Part shown: in pieces, positions 52,674 through 63,355 of the stretch
Position numbering within the stretch: the stretch's first letter is position 1
Layout: each line of letters starts with the position of its first letter
DNA from: Dawidia soli
Lineage (GTDB): Bacteria; Bacteroidota; Bacteroidia; Cytophagales; Cyclobacteriaceae
Length of the DNA: 64,000 bases
Assembly (NCBI RefSeq): GCF_018598185.1
Contig: NZ_JAHESC010000041.1
Location: forward strand, 1-64,000
Direction of reading: 5' to 3'
Program-made: the position numbers and the translations under genes
The notes under the pieces: model-generated
The model's database searches: none
Told to the model about the DNA's origin: nothing
Seen by the model: only the letters and a program-made list of their open reading frames with translations

Positions 52674-54452
52674 TTACCAGCCTGCATTTTGTTGCAGCAA
52701 GCTCCATTTATTGATTTCGCCATACGGAACAGGACCGTGATACATATGTTCCTGGTAATTCCGCGTTTCCACCTGTACGGGGGTATAGTGCAGCGAATTG
52801 CCGGATTGGGAGATCTCAACGCCACGGACGGTTTCGTTCAACTGACCGATGTCTACTTTCCACCGGCGAATATCCCGGAAGCGATGGTTCTCAAAACAAA
52901 GCTCCAGGCGACGTTCGTTGCGGATCAGTTGTCGCATTTGCTCCTGGTCGTTCTTTACCGATTCGAGATACGCGTCGCCGCCGGTGATCCCCGCGCGTTG
53001 ACGAATGGCCCGGATTACATCATAGGCCGAATATGTATGCGTGCCGGTGCCGGTAGGGCCCCAGGCCTCGTTCGCAGCCTCCGCATACGCCAGGAAAATC
53101 TCGGTATAGCGGATGCGCGCGGTGTAGTGCTTTTGATTCGTGTTGAACGCCGGATCGGGGTTGACGTCAGACCGCAGCAGCTTTCGCAGGTAATAGCCCG
53201 TGCGGGTCGAGAATCCCTTCTCCTGGTTTATGGCATCGTTGTTTGTGCCGTACGTACCGGTAATGATCACAGCGGCTGCCGGCCCTTGCTGGCTTTCGTT
53301 GACGACAATATATTTTGTGAGCCGCGGATCGCGATTCTGATAGGGATTGTTCGCGTCATAGCCACTGGACGCATGCGTGATCGGGTAACCATTTGCCATG
53401 GGGAATGCATCGACCAAATTCTGACTGGGGTTGACCCGGCCGTTTCCAAACAACGACGGTGGGTAGTTGTCCCGTTCCAGGTCCAGGCTTTGTGTAACAT
53501 CGCTCCGCCAGAGGATCTCGGCAGGCGTTTGTCCCGAGGCCAGTTGCTCCACGCCGGAATCGGCCGTATACCACGTGCCCCCGCTCGGGGCAAGACCGCC
53601 CACGCCGCCAATGCCGTTGAGCACCTGGGCGGAATAATTCGCGGCAGCTTCCCAGGTAACATTCGTACCCGCACGGTAGGCAGGGCTGGCCGCGAGCAGC
53701 GCCGCCTGCGCGCGGATGGCCTCCACGATTCTTCCGGACATCCGGCCGCGCATATGCTCGCCGTTAACACGTTCATACTGCGTAGCCGTTAGTCCTTCGA
53801 TGCCCGCGTACCTGGGTGGAATTTCTGCCTGCGTGAATTTTTTATAGTCGCGGGGCAGAAGCTCTAGGGCCTGCTCGGCGTCTCGTAAAATCTGGTCGAT
53901 ACACTCCTGGAACGTGTTTCGGGGTTTGTTGAAATCAGAGGTCGGGGTTTCGGGTTCGTTGACAAGGGGCACGCCCAGCAATTGTCCATCCAGCGTCCAG
54001 CCGCCGTGGGCGAGCAGCAGATGATACAGCTGCAGCGCACGCAGCCCATAGGCTTCTCCCTTCAGGCGATCGCTGAACAACATGCGAATGGTTTCGTCGT
54101 TTGCCCAGGCTACCTGGTCGGCGTTCGCCAGGAACAGGTTGAGGTATTGTATGGCATTCTTTCGCCCTTGCCATTGCGACGTGGGGTCGTTGTTTGCCGA
54201 CCATGCCCCCGAGGCCATTTGCAAAAAGGCGTTATCGATATTGTTGGAGACGGCATCATCGGTTGCCACGTCGGTGGTAGGGGATGCCGAGTATGGAAGG
54301 AGAATGTACGCGTTTGCCAGGATACCCTGGGCATACCCCGGCTCCTGATACATGGCGTCGAGTCCGCGTATATTTTCCTTGGCCGGATAAAAGACATCCT
54401 CGCACGCCGTAACAAGCAGGAAGAGGGCGAGTAGTTTTATGGGATTTTTCAT
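52674..54452 (-). CDS. susD: SusD/RagB-family glycan-binding lipoprotein (second pair)
   Basis: A 592-aa surface lipoprotein (lipobox LLVTAC, Cys 17) that captures the oligosaccharide and forms the lid of its SusC partner. TPR-like helices of the SusD fold appear as RLKGEAYGLRALQLYHLLLA and the FQECIDQILRDAEQAL helix. The C-terminal region holds the usual RYTEIFLAYAEAANEA and RLELCFENHRFRDIRRW motifs. It begins 26 bp after the SusC gene that precedes it in the operon. The length is typical for the family. Confidence 0.95.
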   Translation of the reverse strand: MKNPIKLLALFLLVTACEDVFYPAKENIRGLDAMYQEPGYAQGILANAYILLPYSASPTTDVATDDAVSNNIDNAFLQMASGAWSANNDPTSQWQGRKNAIQYLNLFLANADQVAWANDETIRMLFSDRLKGEAYGLRALQLYHLLLAHGGWTLDGQLLGVPLVNEPETPTSDFNKPRNTFQECIDQILRDAEQALELLPRDYKKFTQAEIPPRYAGIEGLTATQYERVNGEHMRGRMSGRIVEAIRAQAALLAASPAYRAGTNVTWEAAANYSAQVLNGIGGVGGLAPSGGTWYTADSGVEQLASGQTPAEILWRSDVTQSLDLERDNYPPSLFGNGRVNPSQNLVDAFPMANGYPITHASSGYDANNPYQNRDPRLTKYIVVNESQQGPAAAVIITGTYGTNNDAINQEKGFSTRTGYYLRKLLRSDVNPDPAFNTNQKHYTARIRYTEIFLAYAEAANEAWGPTGTGTHTYSAYDVIRAIRQRAGITGGDAYLESVKNDQEQMRQLIRNERRLELCFENHRFRDIRRWKVDIGQLNETVRGVEISQSGNSLHYTPVQVETRNYQEHMYHGPVPYGEINKWSLLQQNAGW

Positions 54453-54478
54453 CGTGTAATGCCTGTTTTGTGAAGGTT

Positions 54479-57352
54479 CTAAAATGCTGCGCGCACACCC
54501 AGGTTGTAGAATCGTGTTTGCGGCGCGCTGGTGGTGCTCGTCTCGAGAATCTCACGTTCTTTGGAAATCGTCAGCAGGTTTGCGCCGCTGAGGTAAACCG
54601 AAATGTCTCGTACGAAAGATTTCTCCAGGACCTTACGCGGCACGGCATAGGTGATCTGGATCCGGGCAAGCGTAAAGCGGTTGGTTTTGTACAGCCAGAA
54701 ATCAGAGCTGCGAAAGTTGTTTACGCCATTCTCCGTCGTCAACCGCGGATAGGTGGCCGTTTCTTTTGTTTCTTCCGTCCACCGGCCGCGAACCACTTCC
54801 GAATATTTGCGATTACCGTACACCCAGAAGTACGAGCTGTTTTTCATGGCATATCCGCCAACATGGGCCGTGCCGAGCGCAAACACTGTAAAACCCTTCC
54901 AGCGGGCCGTGACGTTGACACCGCCGGTAAACGGGGCGCCGTTCCAATCGGCGCGTCCGAGAAAAATTTCGTCGCGCTCGTCTATTTTATTGTCGTTATT
55001 CTGATCGACATACCGGATGTCGCCGGGGCGTATGGTCCCGCCGAACTTCTGTTGTGGACTGTTGTCTATTTCCGCCTGATCCTGGAACAACCCGGCACTT
55101 TGTAAACCCCAGAGGCCATCCAGGGGTTTGCCCGCCCGGTTCCGATAAGCATCTTCAAAATTCTCATCGACGCGGGTTGCTTCGCTCTTATAATACATCC
55201 CCACCAATCCCCACGACAACCCGACCGCTCCTAGTTGTTTGTTGACATTTACAGCGAAGTCGATGCCCTTGCGCCGGTGATTGTTATAATTAGTGAAGGG
55301 CATGAAGGAAGCGCCCGGAAAGCCTGTCGCAAAATAGCTGGGGTACTGCGTCGCCGGCTGAATGATCAGACCCTCCATCGTGTTGATAAAGAACGAAGCG
55401 TTTGCCGTAATCAAATCGTTCCATAAAGATGTGCTGACGTTGGCGGCGATTTCTTTCCGGTTGACGAAATCCAGGTCGCTGTTGCTACCGCGCAGGGAGT
55501 TTGTTGAGCGCTCGACCGCGCCGTCGTACCACCCCCACCACGCGCCGTTTGCCTGCGTATAGTTTTCTTCCGAAAGGTTATACTCGCCGATGTCCATGTC
55601 GGTCTTTAAAACACTTCCGGAAATGCCCACGGTCAGATCGTTCACGACCGACGACGTAGCCAGGAAGCCTTCTTTGCTCAGCTTCCATCCCAACGTTGCG
55701 GACGAGGAAAGTCCATTGCGGTCGCCTGCCGCAAGTTTTGCAGACCGAACTAACGCCAGGGCCTCGCTGGCATAGTACTTTTCGCGATAGTTATAGTCAA
55801 CGGCCAGCCCGAGGTTGGCATTGCCGGTGCGATGATATACCTGCGAGCGGGTCTGCTGAAAGCCTGTTGCCAAAAGCTTGGATTCCAGGTGGTGCCCGCC
55901 CCGGAGCGGCGATACATAATTGAAATAACCCGTGAAAGCAATGGTTTGACGGTTGCTGCTGCCGGTAATATTCTGAACGCCCGACTTCCGGTCATTGTTA
56001 TACTTGGTGAGATCAGCGATGACATCGGCACCGTTGTAATCGGACCACAAAGGCTGGTATACGGCGTAGGAGTTGTTATACGACGACGTGTACGAGGTGG
56101 CATAGTCCACCGCATATTGGGTATGAAACGTAAGTCCCTTAGCGACATTCGACAGATCGAAGTTCAACCCGGCGTCGAACTGAAATTGGCGGCTGGTCCA
56201 TTTGCTGCTGCCCGCGGCATAATAGTCGGCGACGACATTTTGAAGATCCGTTTGGGAACCGCCCAGGAAATATTTACCGTCGATGATATTACTGCCGCCC
56301 CCGACCGTCCGGAGGGCGTTTAACGCATTCGGGTCGATGTATTCCAACGGGATCAGCGGCGCCACGCGGTTGGGACGCGCGGTGGCTGCGTACGTCCAGT
56401 ACGTATCGGTATTGTTGGCGTTGTTCGGATCGCTGTCGGCGGCATTGCCGCTGCGTGCATTGTAGAATGTGGCGTTTGCATTGACAAATGCGGTGATCTT
56501 CGTGGTGATATTCAGGTCAATATTGCCCCGGACGTTGAAACGGTCCACGTAATTGTTTTTAGCCTCTCCGAAATCAAACACATCGCCCTGGCGCAGATAA
56601 CCGAGGTTGGTATAGAAACGGGACCATCCATTTCCGCCCGCCAGCTCCGTGGTAACATCGGTGCGATTGTATACTTTTTTCAGGTAATCGGATGAATAAT
56701 AGTCGACATCCGGATAACGATACGGATTGGCACCGGACGCATAGTGATAGATCTCGTCATCCGTATATTGAATGGCCTGACCGTCGTTGATGCGCGCCTC
56801 GTTGTAGAGTGTCATGTATTCGGCCGATCCAAGATATTTCGGGTAACGCTTCGAAACATGAAAACCGGTGTTGACACGAACATTCACGTCCAACGGTTCT
56901 GCTTTGCCTCTTTTGGTAGTGATGTACACCACGCCCTTCGCGGCGCGACTGCCATAGAGCAATACAGACGACGCACTTTTCAGAAACGTGATTTGATCGA
57001 TTTCGGTAGGCATAACATTGTTTGCATCGCGGGGAACCCCGTCTACCAGCACCAGGTACTCGCCCATGCCCCACATCGAATTGCCGGTCCAACCGCCGAT
57101 CAGGCCTTCCATGTTGTCCAGGCTATAGATTGTGTAGTTCTTCTCCAGCAGGCTTGCCACGTTCACGGTAGATACCCCGTTGGGAATATCGTTTTCAGCG
57201 ACATGACGGAAGCCGCGGTGCGTGAAGGCGTCGGGCTGATGGCCGGCAATCGTCGAGTCGGCGTTGTCACCCTCGATTTCCTGCGCGACGATGACGGAGG
57301 GAAGGCACAACGCGGCGCATAAAATGAAACTTATTCGTATATAATATTTCAT
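54479..57352 (-). CDS. susC: SusC/RagA TonB-linked outer-membrane transporter (second pair, short form)
   Basis: The product is 957 aa from the ATG at 57352, where the signal peptide begins (MKYYIRISFILCAALCLPSV). The plug domain follows directly (VLVDGVPRDANNVMPTEIDQ, SSVLLYGSRAAKGVVYITTK) and then the 22-strand barrel, ending in FYNLGVRAAF. Unlike the first SusC it lacks the CarboxypepD_reg-like domain before the plug. It imports oligosaccharides with its SusD partner downstream, driven by TonB. The frame is open 26 codons further up but these overlap noncoding leader. Confidence 0.93.
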   Translation of the reverse strand: MKYYIRISFILCAALCLPSVIVAQEIEGDNADSTIAGHQPDAFTHRGFRHVAENDIPNGVSTVNVASLLEKNYTIYSLDNMEGLIGGWTGNSMWGMGEYLVLVDGVPRDANNVMPTEIDQITFLKSASSVLLYGSRAAKGVVYITTKRGKAEPLDVNVRVNTGFHVSKRYPKYLGSAEYMTLYNEARINDGQAIQYTDDEIYHYASGANPYRYPDVDYYSSDYLKKVYNRTDVTTELAGGNGWSRFYTNLGYLRQGDVFDFGEAKNNYVDRFNVRGNIDLNITTKITAFVNANATFYNARSGNAADSDPNNANNTDTYWTYAATARPNRVAPLIPLEYIDPNALNALRTVGGGSNIIDGKYFLGGSQTDLQNVVADYYAAGSSKWTSRQFQFDAGLNFDLSNVAKGLTFHTQYAVDYATSYTSSYNNSYAVYQPLWSDYNGADVIADLTKYNNDRKSGVQNITGSSNRQTIAFTGYFNYVSPLRGGHHLESKLLATGFQQTRSQVYHRTGNANLGLAVDYNYREKYYASEALALVRSAKLAAGDRNGLSSSATLGWKLSKEGFLATSSVVNDLTVGISGSVLKTDMDIGEYNLSEENYTQANGAWWGWYDGAVERSTNSLRGSNSDLDFVNRKEIAANVSTSLWNDLITANASFFINTMEGLIIQPATQYPSYFATGFPGASFMPFTNYNNHRRKGIDFAVNVNKQLGAVGLSWGLVGMYYKSEATRVDENFEDAYRNRAGKPLDGLWGLQSAGLFQDQAEIDNSPQQKFGGTIRPGDIRYVDQNNDNKIDERDEIFLGRADWNGAPFTGGVNVTARWKGFTVFALGTAHVGGYAMKNSSYFWVYGNRKYSEVVRGRWTEETKETATYPRLTTENGVNNFRSSDFWLYKTNRFTLARIQITYAVPRKVLEKSFVRDISVYLSGANLLTISKEREILETSTTSAPQTRFYNLGVRAAF

Positions 57353-57386
57353 GTGTATATTTTTGTCTTGAGGCATAGGACAGCAA

Positions 57387-59333
57387 TTACCAGCCGGGGT
57401 TCTGTGCAAACTCCGGATACATCGATACATCGGAGACTTTCAGCGGGAACCAGTAGTGACGCGTGCCGAACTGCCGCGTCAGGATGACAACCTCCCGGAA
57501 GTTGGCTACCCGCGCTTCGCGGGGATCGTTTGTCTGAAAGAAGTCGGCGTCTTCGAGCCGGTCGAACTCCTGCGAAGTCTTGACGTTGTAAGGAGGCTCC
57601 GTGAGCAGCAGCCAGCGCTGCAGGTCATTGAAGCGAAATCCTTCGAACGACAGCTCCACCGCACGTTCTCTGCGCACCTCGTCGATAAACCGGGCGCGGT
57701 CGCCCGTATACGATGCGTGGACGTGTCCGGCGCCGACGCGGTCCCGGAGGGTGTTTATAGCATCCTCCGCAGTCTTCGTGAAATTTGTTGATTTGCCGGT
57801 GGCGCCTTCGAACGCCGCGCACGCTTCGGCATACATCAGGTAGATGTCCGCCAGGCGCATGTAGGGAAGGTAGACGTGAAGATTGCCGCTCCAGTTGTAG
57901 GCGCCATCGTATTTGTTGGCCGTATGCGGAACGAGCTTTTGAATGAAATAGCCGGTACGGCTGCCGTTGGTGGCCGCCCGCATCGTGCCGTTGGTATGAA
58001 GGCCGGCATACCGCAGGTATTCCATGTCGGAAGGCATCGCGGCGTTGACATATTTAAATCCGTCAAAGACGATGTCGTGATAAAATCGCGGGTCACGGTT
58101 CCGGAAGGGATACGCCGGATCAAATCCTGAAGCAGGGTCGTTCAGCGGCAGGCCATTGGCCATGCCGTAGAAGTTTACATAATTGGCCGTCGGTTGATGA
58201 ATAATATTATCATGCTCGATGATGCCCGCTACTTTCGGACCGAATGTCTTTGTCGTATTCCAGTTGCTGCCGTTGACGTCCGTGGAAGAGCCGCGGAAAA
58301 TGGCCTCGGTAGAGCCCGGCATAAGCCAGTTCTGCCCGGTGGTATAGAATATATCGCTGAACCGCGACGTGGCATCGTCGGCCTTTTCGTGATCGTAGAC
58401 GTTTTTGTAATCGAACTGCGCAAGCGAATACTGGGTCTGACCACTCTCCACCAATGCCAGCAGCGCTCCGAAGGCTTCCGCGGCTTTTTTGCCATACTCC
58501 GCGTTATAATGATACGTATTTCCACCGCCCACAGAAGCGCCGTGCGTCATGAGCGGACTGGCCGCCCACAGATAATTTTTGCCCAGATAGCCCAGCGCCA
58601 TGATCTTGTTGATCCGCAGCTGATTTTTCCCTGCTGTGTTACCCCCCGCGGAAGTTTTATCCCAATCGATAGGCAGCAAGGCAGCAGCCTTCGCGAAATC
58701 TTCCCCGGCTTTATCCGCACATTCCTGGTAGCTGAGCCGTGGCAGCATGGGGCTCTGATCTGCGGGCAAGACCTGGTCGATGTACGGAAGGCCCCCGAAG
58801 TATTCCATCATTTCAAAGTGCCACCAGGCCCGGAAGAAATAGAGCTGGCCGGCGATGAGGTCCTTCTCTTCCTGCGAGGCTGATAAAAGCTTATCCAGGT
58901 TCGCCAGACCGATATTTACCTTGCGGATGCTATACCAGGCATGGGGCCACAACGCGTGATTAAATTTGTCCGTCGACGTCGGATCTGTCGTGGGCTTGTC
59001 CAGCCACGCGCCGGGCTGACTCAGTCGCCCCGCCTGCCACGCCCAGAAATTGCCCAGGTCGACCTGGTTGGTCATGTGCCAGTTTCCTTCCAGGTTAAAA
59101 ACCTCGTCGTCACCCCAGTTCCAGGAGGTTGTCCAGTAGTGTTTTTCCTTGTCGGGAATGCAGTTATATATTTCTTCTATATACCCCTGAAAGTTGTTGA
59201 AGTTTTTAAACGCTTCACCTTCGGCCACGATCGCGTCGGCCTCTTTATCCAGGAAGTCCTGACAGGACAAAAGCGCAACGGCGGTGGCGAAGAGCAGGTG
59301 GCCCATCCGCCGTGTGTTATAGATCTTCTTCAT
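57387..59333 (-). CDS. susD: SusD/RagB-family glycan-binding lipoprotein (first pair)
   Basis: A 648-aa lipoprotein from the ATG at 59333 (a TTG lies 3 codons earlier). Lipobox ALLSC, then QDFLDKEAD. SusD features: GQLYFFRAWWHFEMMEYFGG, YQECADKAGEDFAKAAALLP, the RLADIYLMYAEACAAFEG helix, and RRERAVELSFEGFRFNDLQR. The C-terminus YPEFAQNPGW is typical. Position 9 bp after the first SusC shows tight pairing. Both pairs differ enough in sequence to suggest that they bind different xylan oligosaccharides. Confidence 0.95.
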   Translation of the reverse strand: MKKIYNTRRMGHLLFATAVALLSCQDFLDKEADAIVAEGEAFKNFNNFQGYIEEIYNCIPDKEKHYWTTSWNWGDDEVFNLEGNWHMTNQVDLGNFWAWQAGRLSQPGAWLDKPTTDPTSTDKFNHALWPHAWYSIRKVNIGLANLDKLLSASQEEKDLIAGQLYFFRAWWHFEMMEYFGGLPYIDQVLPADQSPMLPRLSYQECADKAGEDFAKAAALLPIDWDKTSAGGNTAGKNQLRINKIMALGYLGKNYLWAASPLMTHGASVGGGNTYHYNAEYGKKAAEAFGALLALVESGQTQYSLAQFDYKNVYDHEKADDATSRFSDIFYTTGQNWLMPGSTEAIFRGSSTDVNGSNWNTTKTFGPKVAGIIEHDNIIHQPTANYVNFYGMANGLPLNDPASGFDPAYPFRNRDPRFYHDIVFDGFKYVNAAMPSDMEYLRYAGLHTNGTMRAATNGSRTGYFIQKLVPHTANKYDGAYNWSGNLHVYLPYMRLADIYLMYAEACAAFEGATGKSTNFTKTAEDAINTLRDRVGAGHVHASYTGDRARFIDEVRRERAVELSFEGFRFNDLQRWLLLTEPPYNVKTSQEFDRLEDADFFQTNDPREARVANFREVVILTRQFGTRHYWFPLKVSDVSMYPEFAQNPGW

Positions 59334-59342
59334 GGTTTTCAA

Positions 59343-62300
59343 TCAAAGTGTAAGTCTCATACCTAAGTTGTAACGCTTCACCGTGGGATACGCGCCTTGC
59401 GAGCCGGCACCGGCGAAATTGGATTCCCGGTCGTCGGGCATGCGCGACCAGACCCACAGGTTGTTACCATTGAGAAATATGCGCAAGGACGTGAGACCCG
59501 TCTTGCGAAGCTGTTTTTCACTCAGGGTATAGGCGACTTCAGCATTCTTTAACCGGACATACGAACCGTCATACAAAAACTGGGTGCCGTTGTAATAGCT
59601 GGGGGTCGACAACCAACGGGGTACGGGAACATCGGCACGAGGCACCTCTTTCGACCACCAGGTACCCATGTCGTAAACGGTGTTCAGGCCGCTGGCGAAA
59701 CTTGTCAGCGGCACTTCACGGGTAACGTTGTTCACTCCATAGAACTGCGCGAAAACGCTGAAGCCTCTCCAATCCAGGCCGATCGTGCCGCTGTATGTAT
59801 TCTGCGGAACATCGGAATAGCCATAAGGTACCCGGTCTGAGTCGTCGACAATACCATCGCCATTGAAGTCGATGATATAGAAGTTCCCCGGTAGTTTTTG
59901 CGCGTCGTTGGTATTGTGCTGCGGACTTCCGTAAACCTGGTCGTACGAGTTCAGGTATCCGGCATCTACCCATGCCCGGTGTTGGTTGATGGCATATCCG
60001 GCCTGTTTCCGATAGGCCGGATACAATTCCGGATCGTCGCGGTCGATGATCTTGTTTTTGGCATGTGTCATGTTGAGGTTCGCCCACAAACGCGCCCCGT
60101 TGGATAACGTCTTGCTTATAGTAAGCACAAGCTCGTAGCCTTGAGCCTTCACGGTGCCGAGGTTGGCCGTGGGCGGCGTGCTGCCGAAATAGGAAGGAAC
60201 GGCCCTGTCCACGCCGTTCACCAGAATGTCGATGCGTTTGTCGCGAAAGAAATCGACACTGCCCGAAAAGAGCCCGTGGAAAAATGCATAGTCCACCCCC
60301 ACGTTGAGCTTCTTTACCGTTTCCCATCGCACGTCCGGATTGCCGATAGCCGCTTCGCGGTACCACGGGTAGGGGCTCGTTCCCTGGTTTAAGTCGAGTG
60401 ACGAGTTACCGCCGTAAGCCCATTGCGTCATGTATAGCCAGCGATCGCGTACGTTGTCATCGCCAATGGCGCCGAAGGAAGATCGGACCTTCAGGAGATC
60501 CACGAATCGCAGGTTTTTCAGGAATGATTCTTCCGAGATCATCCACCCGATCGCCCCGGAGTGGAAGAAGGCATATCGATAATCTTTGCTGAATTGTTCA
60601 GAACCGTTATAGGCACCGTTGTACTCCGCGAAATATCGGCCGTCGAAGTCATACGTGGCCCGAAAAACCCAGTCTTCGCGGTAGCGCGGCATTTCACTTC
60701 CGGTGGCTCTCTCCTGCCGCATAAACATCGCCATGGCGGAGACGTTGTGTTTGCCGAAGCTTCTGGACCAGTTCGGTTGAATCTGGTAGTTCAGGTTACG
60801 CTGGGTGTCGTCGTTGCGCACCTCGCCTCCGGACGTTGTCCAGAGCACGCCCTGCATAAAATCGAAATGATTGTTCTGATCGTAATCACTCTTGTAGGTG
60901 GCGGCACCGGTGAGCGGATTGATCCATTTTTGCTGGGCATTATTGAAAAGGTCGTTGACGCCCCGGTTCCATTCGATAAAGGCATTGTCCCAGGAAATGG
61001 ATCCCCGGAAGTTCAATCCCTGGGTAATGAAATGCAGATCCTGCTGAAGGATAAAATCCGTATTGATGCGTGTGTTGGTCGTCGTCATGGCGCCCCCCAG
61101 CGCCAGGTTCGCGGCAGAATTGCTGACGTTCGATATATCGGGATAATAGCCCCAGGTACCGTCGGAATACTTTGGCAGGAACACATCGGGCGCGATGTTA
61201 TAGGCGCCGGCCCATTGCTGTGCTACCGCCCAGTCGGATGAATTGGATTGATTCCAGGGGCTTTTCCGGACACCGTTCGACCCGGCCAGGTTGATCTTGA
61301 ATACGGTGGTCTTCGTTAATTGAAAATCGAGGTTGCTGCGAACGTTCAGGCGATTATAGCCGTAGCCGGCATCATAGTTACGGCCGTTGTCCCACATCCT
61401 GAAAAGGTCGCCCTCATGCTGAAAATCGGCAGCAGTAAAGTACTTCACAAAAGAGGTACCGCCCGATATATTCAGGTTGGCGTTGTACGCCATAGCATAC
61501 TCCCGGAAGAGTTCCTTTTGCCAGTCGACGTTGGGATAACGTTCTGCCTCCTCCAGGGTGGCCGGATGCCGGTACTTCTCGATAAAGGCCTGGGGTCTGA
61601 TGTAGGCCCAGGAATTGGGCGACAATCCGAGTTCATGCTCGATCGCAACATTGCGTGCCATGAGGGCATCGTATGAATCATATTTGTTCGGAAGCTTCGA
61701 CGGCACTTTCAGGGTGGCGCTGCCGGTCACTTCGATCCGGGCGGCGCCTTCCTTGCCGCGTTTGGTCGTGATCAGGATGACGCCGTTCGCGCCCTTTACA
61801 CCGAATACGGCCGTAGCAGAGGCATCTTTCAATACCGAGATGGACTCCACGGCATGGAGGTCCAGCCCCTGCATGGGACGCTCGACGCCATCTACCAGGA
61901 TCAGCGGTTGCCGGTTGTTCCAGGAGCTCGCCGCCCGGATTAAAATCATCGGGTCTTCCTCGCCGGGCATGCCGCTGCTGGACATCGTCACGACGCCGGG
62001 CAGGTTTCCGGTGAGGGCTGCCCCCACATTGGAAACACCGCCTGCCCGCCGCAGTACAGCGCCGCTGGTTTGCGTAATCGAACCTACGATACTTTCCTTT
62101 TTTTGCTCGCCATAGCCCACCACGACGATCTCCGACAAGGTGCCGATGTCGGCCACCATCCTGATACGCAGGATCGCTAACGCGCCGGGTTCCACTTCCT
62201 GCGAGGCGTAGCCGATGGACGTGATGATCAACACCGTTTCCGCGGACGGAATTTCCAATGAAAATGCACCGTCGGCGTCGGTGACCGTGCCGGTATTGGT

Positions 62301-62543
62301 GCCCTTGATGATAATACTCACGCCGGGTATCCCTTCGTTGCTGCCGTCGTCGACCACCGTGCCTGTCAGGACCCGGCCTTGGCGAACGGCTTCGCCGAAC
62401 CCTGCCTCTTTACGTGCGGTTTCGCCGGCTGTACACTCCGTATTTACGGCATAAACGACTGTCGTAAAACAACATAGGAAGCAAAAGCCCAGGGCCAGAC
62501 ACTTTGTGAGGAAAGGGAATGCTGCTGGTAAATTTTTTTTCAT
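59343..62543 (-). CDS. susC: SusC/RagA TonB-linked outer-membrane transporter (first pair)
   Basis: A 1066-aa transporter. A long signal region (about 1-33) is followed by a CarboxypepD_reg-like domain (about 58-130; LTGTVVDDGSNEGIPGVSII, VTDADGAFSLEI). The TonB-box-like EIVVVGYGEQKKESIVGSI and the plug (LILVDGVERPMQGLDLHAVE, GVILITTKRGKEG) lead to the barrel ending in VKRYNLGMRLTL. It is the first gene of the six-gene PUL operon, so its upstream region should carry the HTCS-responsive promoter. It imports xylan fragments cut at the surface. Confidence 0.96.
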   Translation of the reverse strand: MKKNLPAAFPFLTKCLALGFCFLCCFTTVVYAVNTECTAGETARKEAGFGEAVRQGRVLTGTVVDDGSNEGIPGVSIIIKGTNTGTVTDADGAFSLEIPSAETVLIITSIGYASQEVEPGALAILRIRMVADIGTLSEIVVVGYGEQKKESIVGSITQTSGAVLRRAGGVSNVGAALTGNLPGVVTMSSSGMPGEEDPMILIRAASSWNNRQPLILVDGVERPMQGLDLHAVESISVLKDASATAVFGVKGANGVILITTKRGKEGAARIEVTGSATLKVPSKLPNKYDSYDALMARNVAIEHELGLSPNSWAYIRPQAFIEKYRHPATLEEAERYPNVDWQKELFREYAMAYNANLNISGGTSFVKYFTAADFQHEGDLFRMWDNGRNYDAGYGYNRLNVRSNLDFQLTKTTVFKINLAGSNGVRKSPWNQSNSSDWAVAQQWAGAYNIAPDVFLPKYSDGTWGYYPDISNVSNSAANLALGGAMTTTNTRINTDFILQQDLHFITQGLNFRGSISWDNAFIEWNRGVNDLFNNAQQKWINPLTGAATYKSDYDQNNHFDFMQGVLWTTSGGEVRNDDTQRNLNYQIQPNWSRSFGKHNVSAMAMFMRQERATGSEMPRYREDWVFRATYDFDGRYFAEYNGAYNGSEQFSKDYRYAFFHSGAIGWMISEESFLKNLRFVDLLKVRSSFGAIGDDNVRDRWLYMTQWAYGGNSSLDLNQGTSPYPWYREAAIGNPDVRWETVKKLNVGVDYAFFHGLFSGSVDFFRDKRIDILVNGVDRAVPSYFGSTPPTANLGTVKAQGYELVLTISKTLSNGARLWANLNMTHAKNKIIDRDDPELYPAYRKQAGYAINQHRAWVDAGYLNSYDQVYGSPQHNTNDAQKLPGNFYIIDFNGDGIVDDSDRVPYGYSDVPQNTYSGTIGLDWRGFSVFAQFYGVNNVTREVPLTSFASGLNTVYDMGTWWSKEVPRADVPVPRWLSTPSYYNGTQFLYDGSYVRLKNAEVAYTLSEKQLRKTGLTSLRIFLNGNNLWVWSRMPDDRESNFAGAGSQGAYPTVKRYNLGMRLTL

Positions 62544-63355
62544 GCTGAACGCTTGTTTAGGTTTTGGGTAATTTTTTGGTGCTGGCGGGTTGTTGCGCTT
62601 ATCGTCGTTTTCTCATGTTATCGGAGGTTAGCGTTGGAGGGGTCGTACAGATTCCTGAATAGCGGGAGCCCGGCTGTTTGGCAACAGCAGGCCGACAAAG
62701 GCGAGAGCAGCGTTAGGTCTCTTTTCATGATAGGTTAGGCAGATTTTATACAATCGATTGCCGCAAACGATTGCTAACCAAAGATGAATCGGAAAAGGCC
62801 GATGACATTTACGCCCACGTTACACGTTTTTTTGAGCACGTAACATCGAATCAAGTAATTGAATACCAGAATTTTAAAATAAACGAAGCGGTACTACGGG
62901 TAGCCCGGATGGGCAGAACCAGGCTGACTTGTTCCGACGGAACGTGGTTCCGGGGAGTCGACAAAGGCCGTTGGCACCGAACGACGTACCCGGGCCATTA
63001 TGACGATAACCCACCTGGAGACTTCGGTGGCCTTATCCGTGCCTTGTCGCGCCTGACAGGAGAATGGCGAATCCACCAACATGATCCTCCTAAACGATGC
63101 TGTCGACAAAGCCATCATGCGTCAACATGACTATTACATCGACGACTATGCTGCGCGCTATAGGATGGAAAGCATTAAGTTCCATCTGTACCGGTTTGCA
63201 CGGTCTGAACGATACTTCCACACGGCTTTAGTGCTGGCACAGCGCTCGGTAAGGCCTGTTTAATGTCGATTTAATTTCGATTTAACGTCTTTTCCCAACG
63301 CCCGGGGATCGTTTGGTTTAATCTTTGAGTTACCGTATGAAAGGCAATAAGATAG
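62544..63355. other. PUL promoter region and unassigned intergenic sequence
   Basis: This 812-base stretch upstream of the first susC should contain the PUL promoter, but I cannot point to a convincing box. Two short plus-strand frames exist. One at 62771-63130 has only a TTG start. One at 63081-63263 encodes 60 aa with an ATG and protein-like sense (DDYAARYRMESIKFHLYRFA). Neither has recognisable homology and I do not call them genes. Confidence 0.4.

Noticed and set aside
52689-53792. Plus-strand frame of 367 aa opposite the second susD
   Set aside because: Antisense shadow in a GC-rich gene; the SusD protein on the minus strand is unambiguous.
62771-63130. Plus-strand frame of 119 aa before the receiver gene
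   Set aside because: Only a TTG start, no recognisable domain and a low-complexity C-terminus; not supported as a gene.
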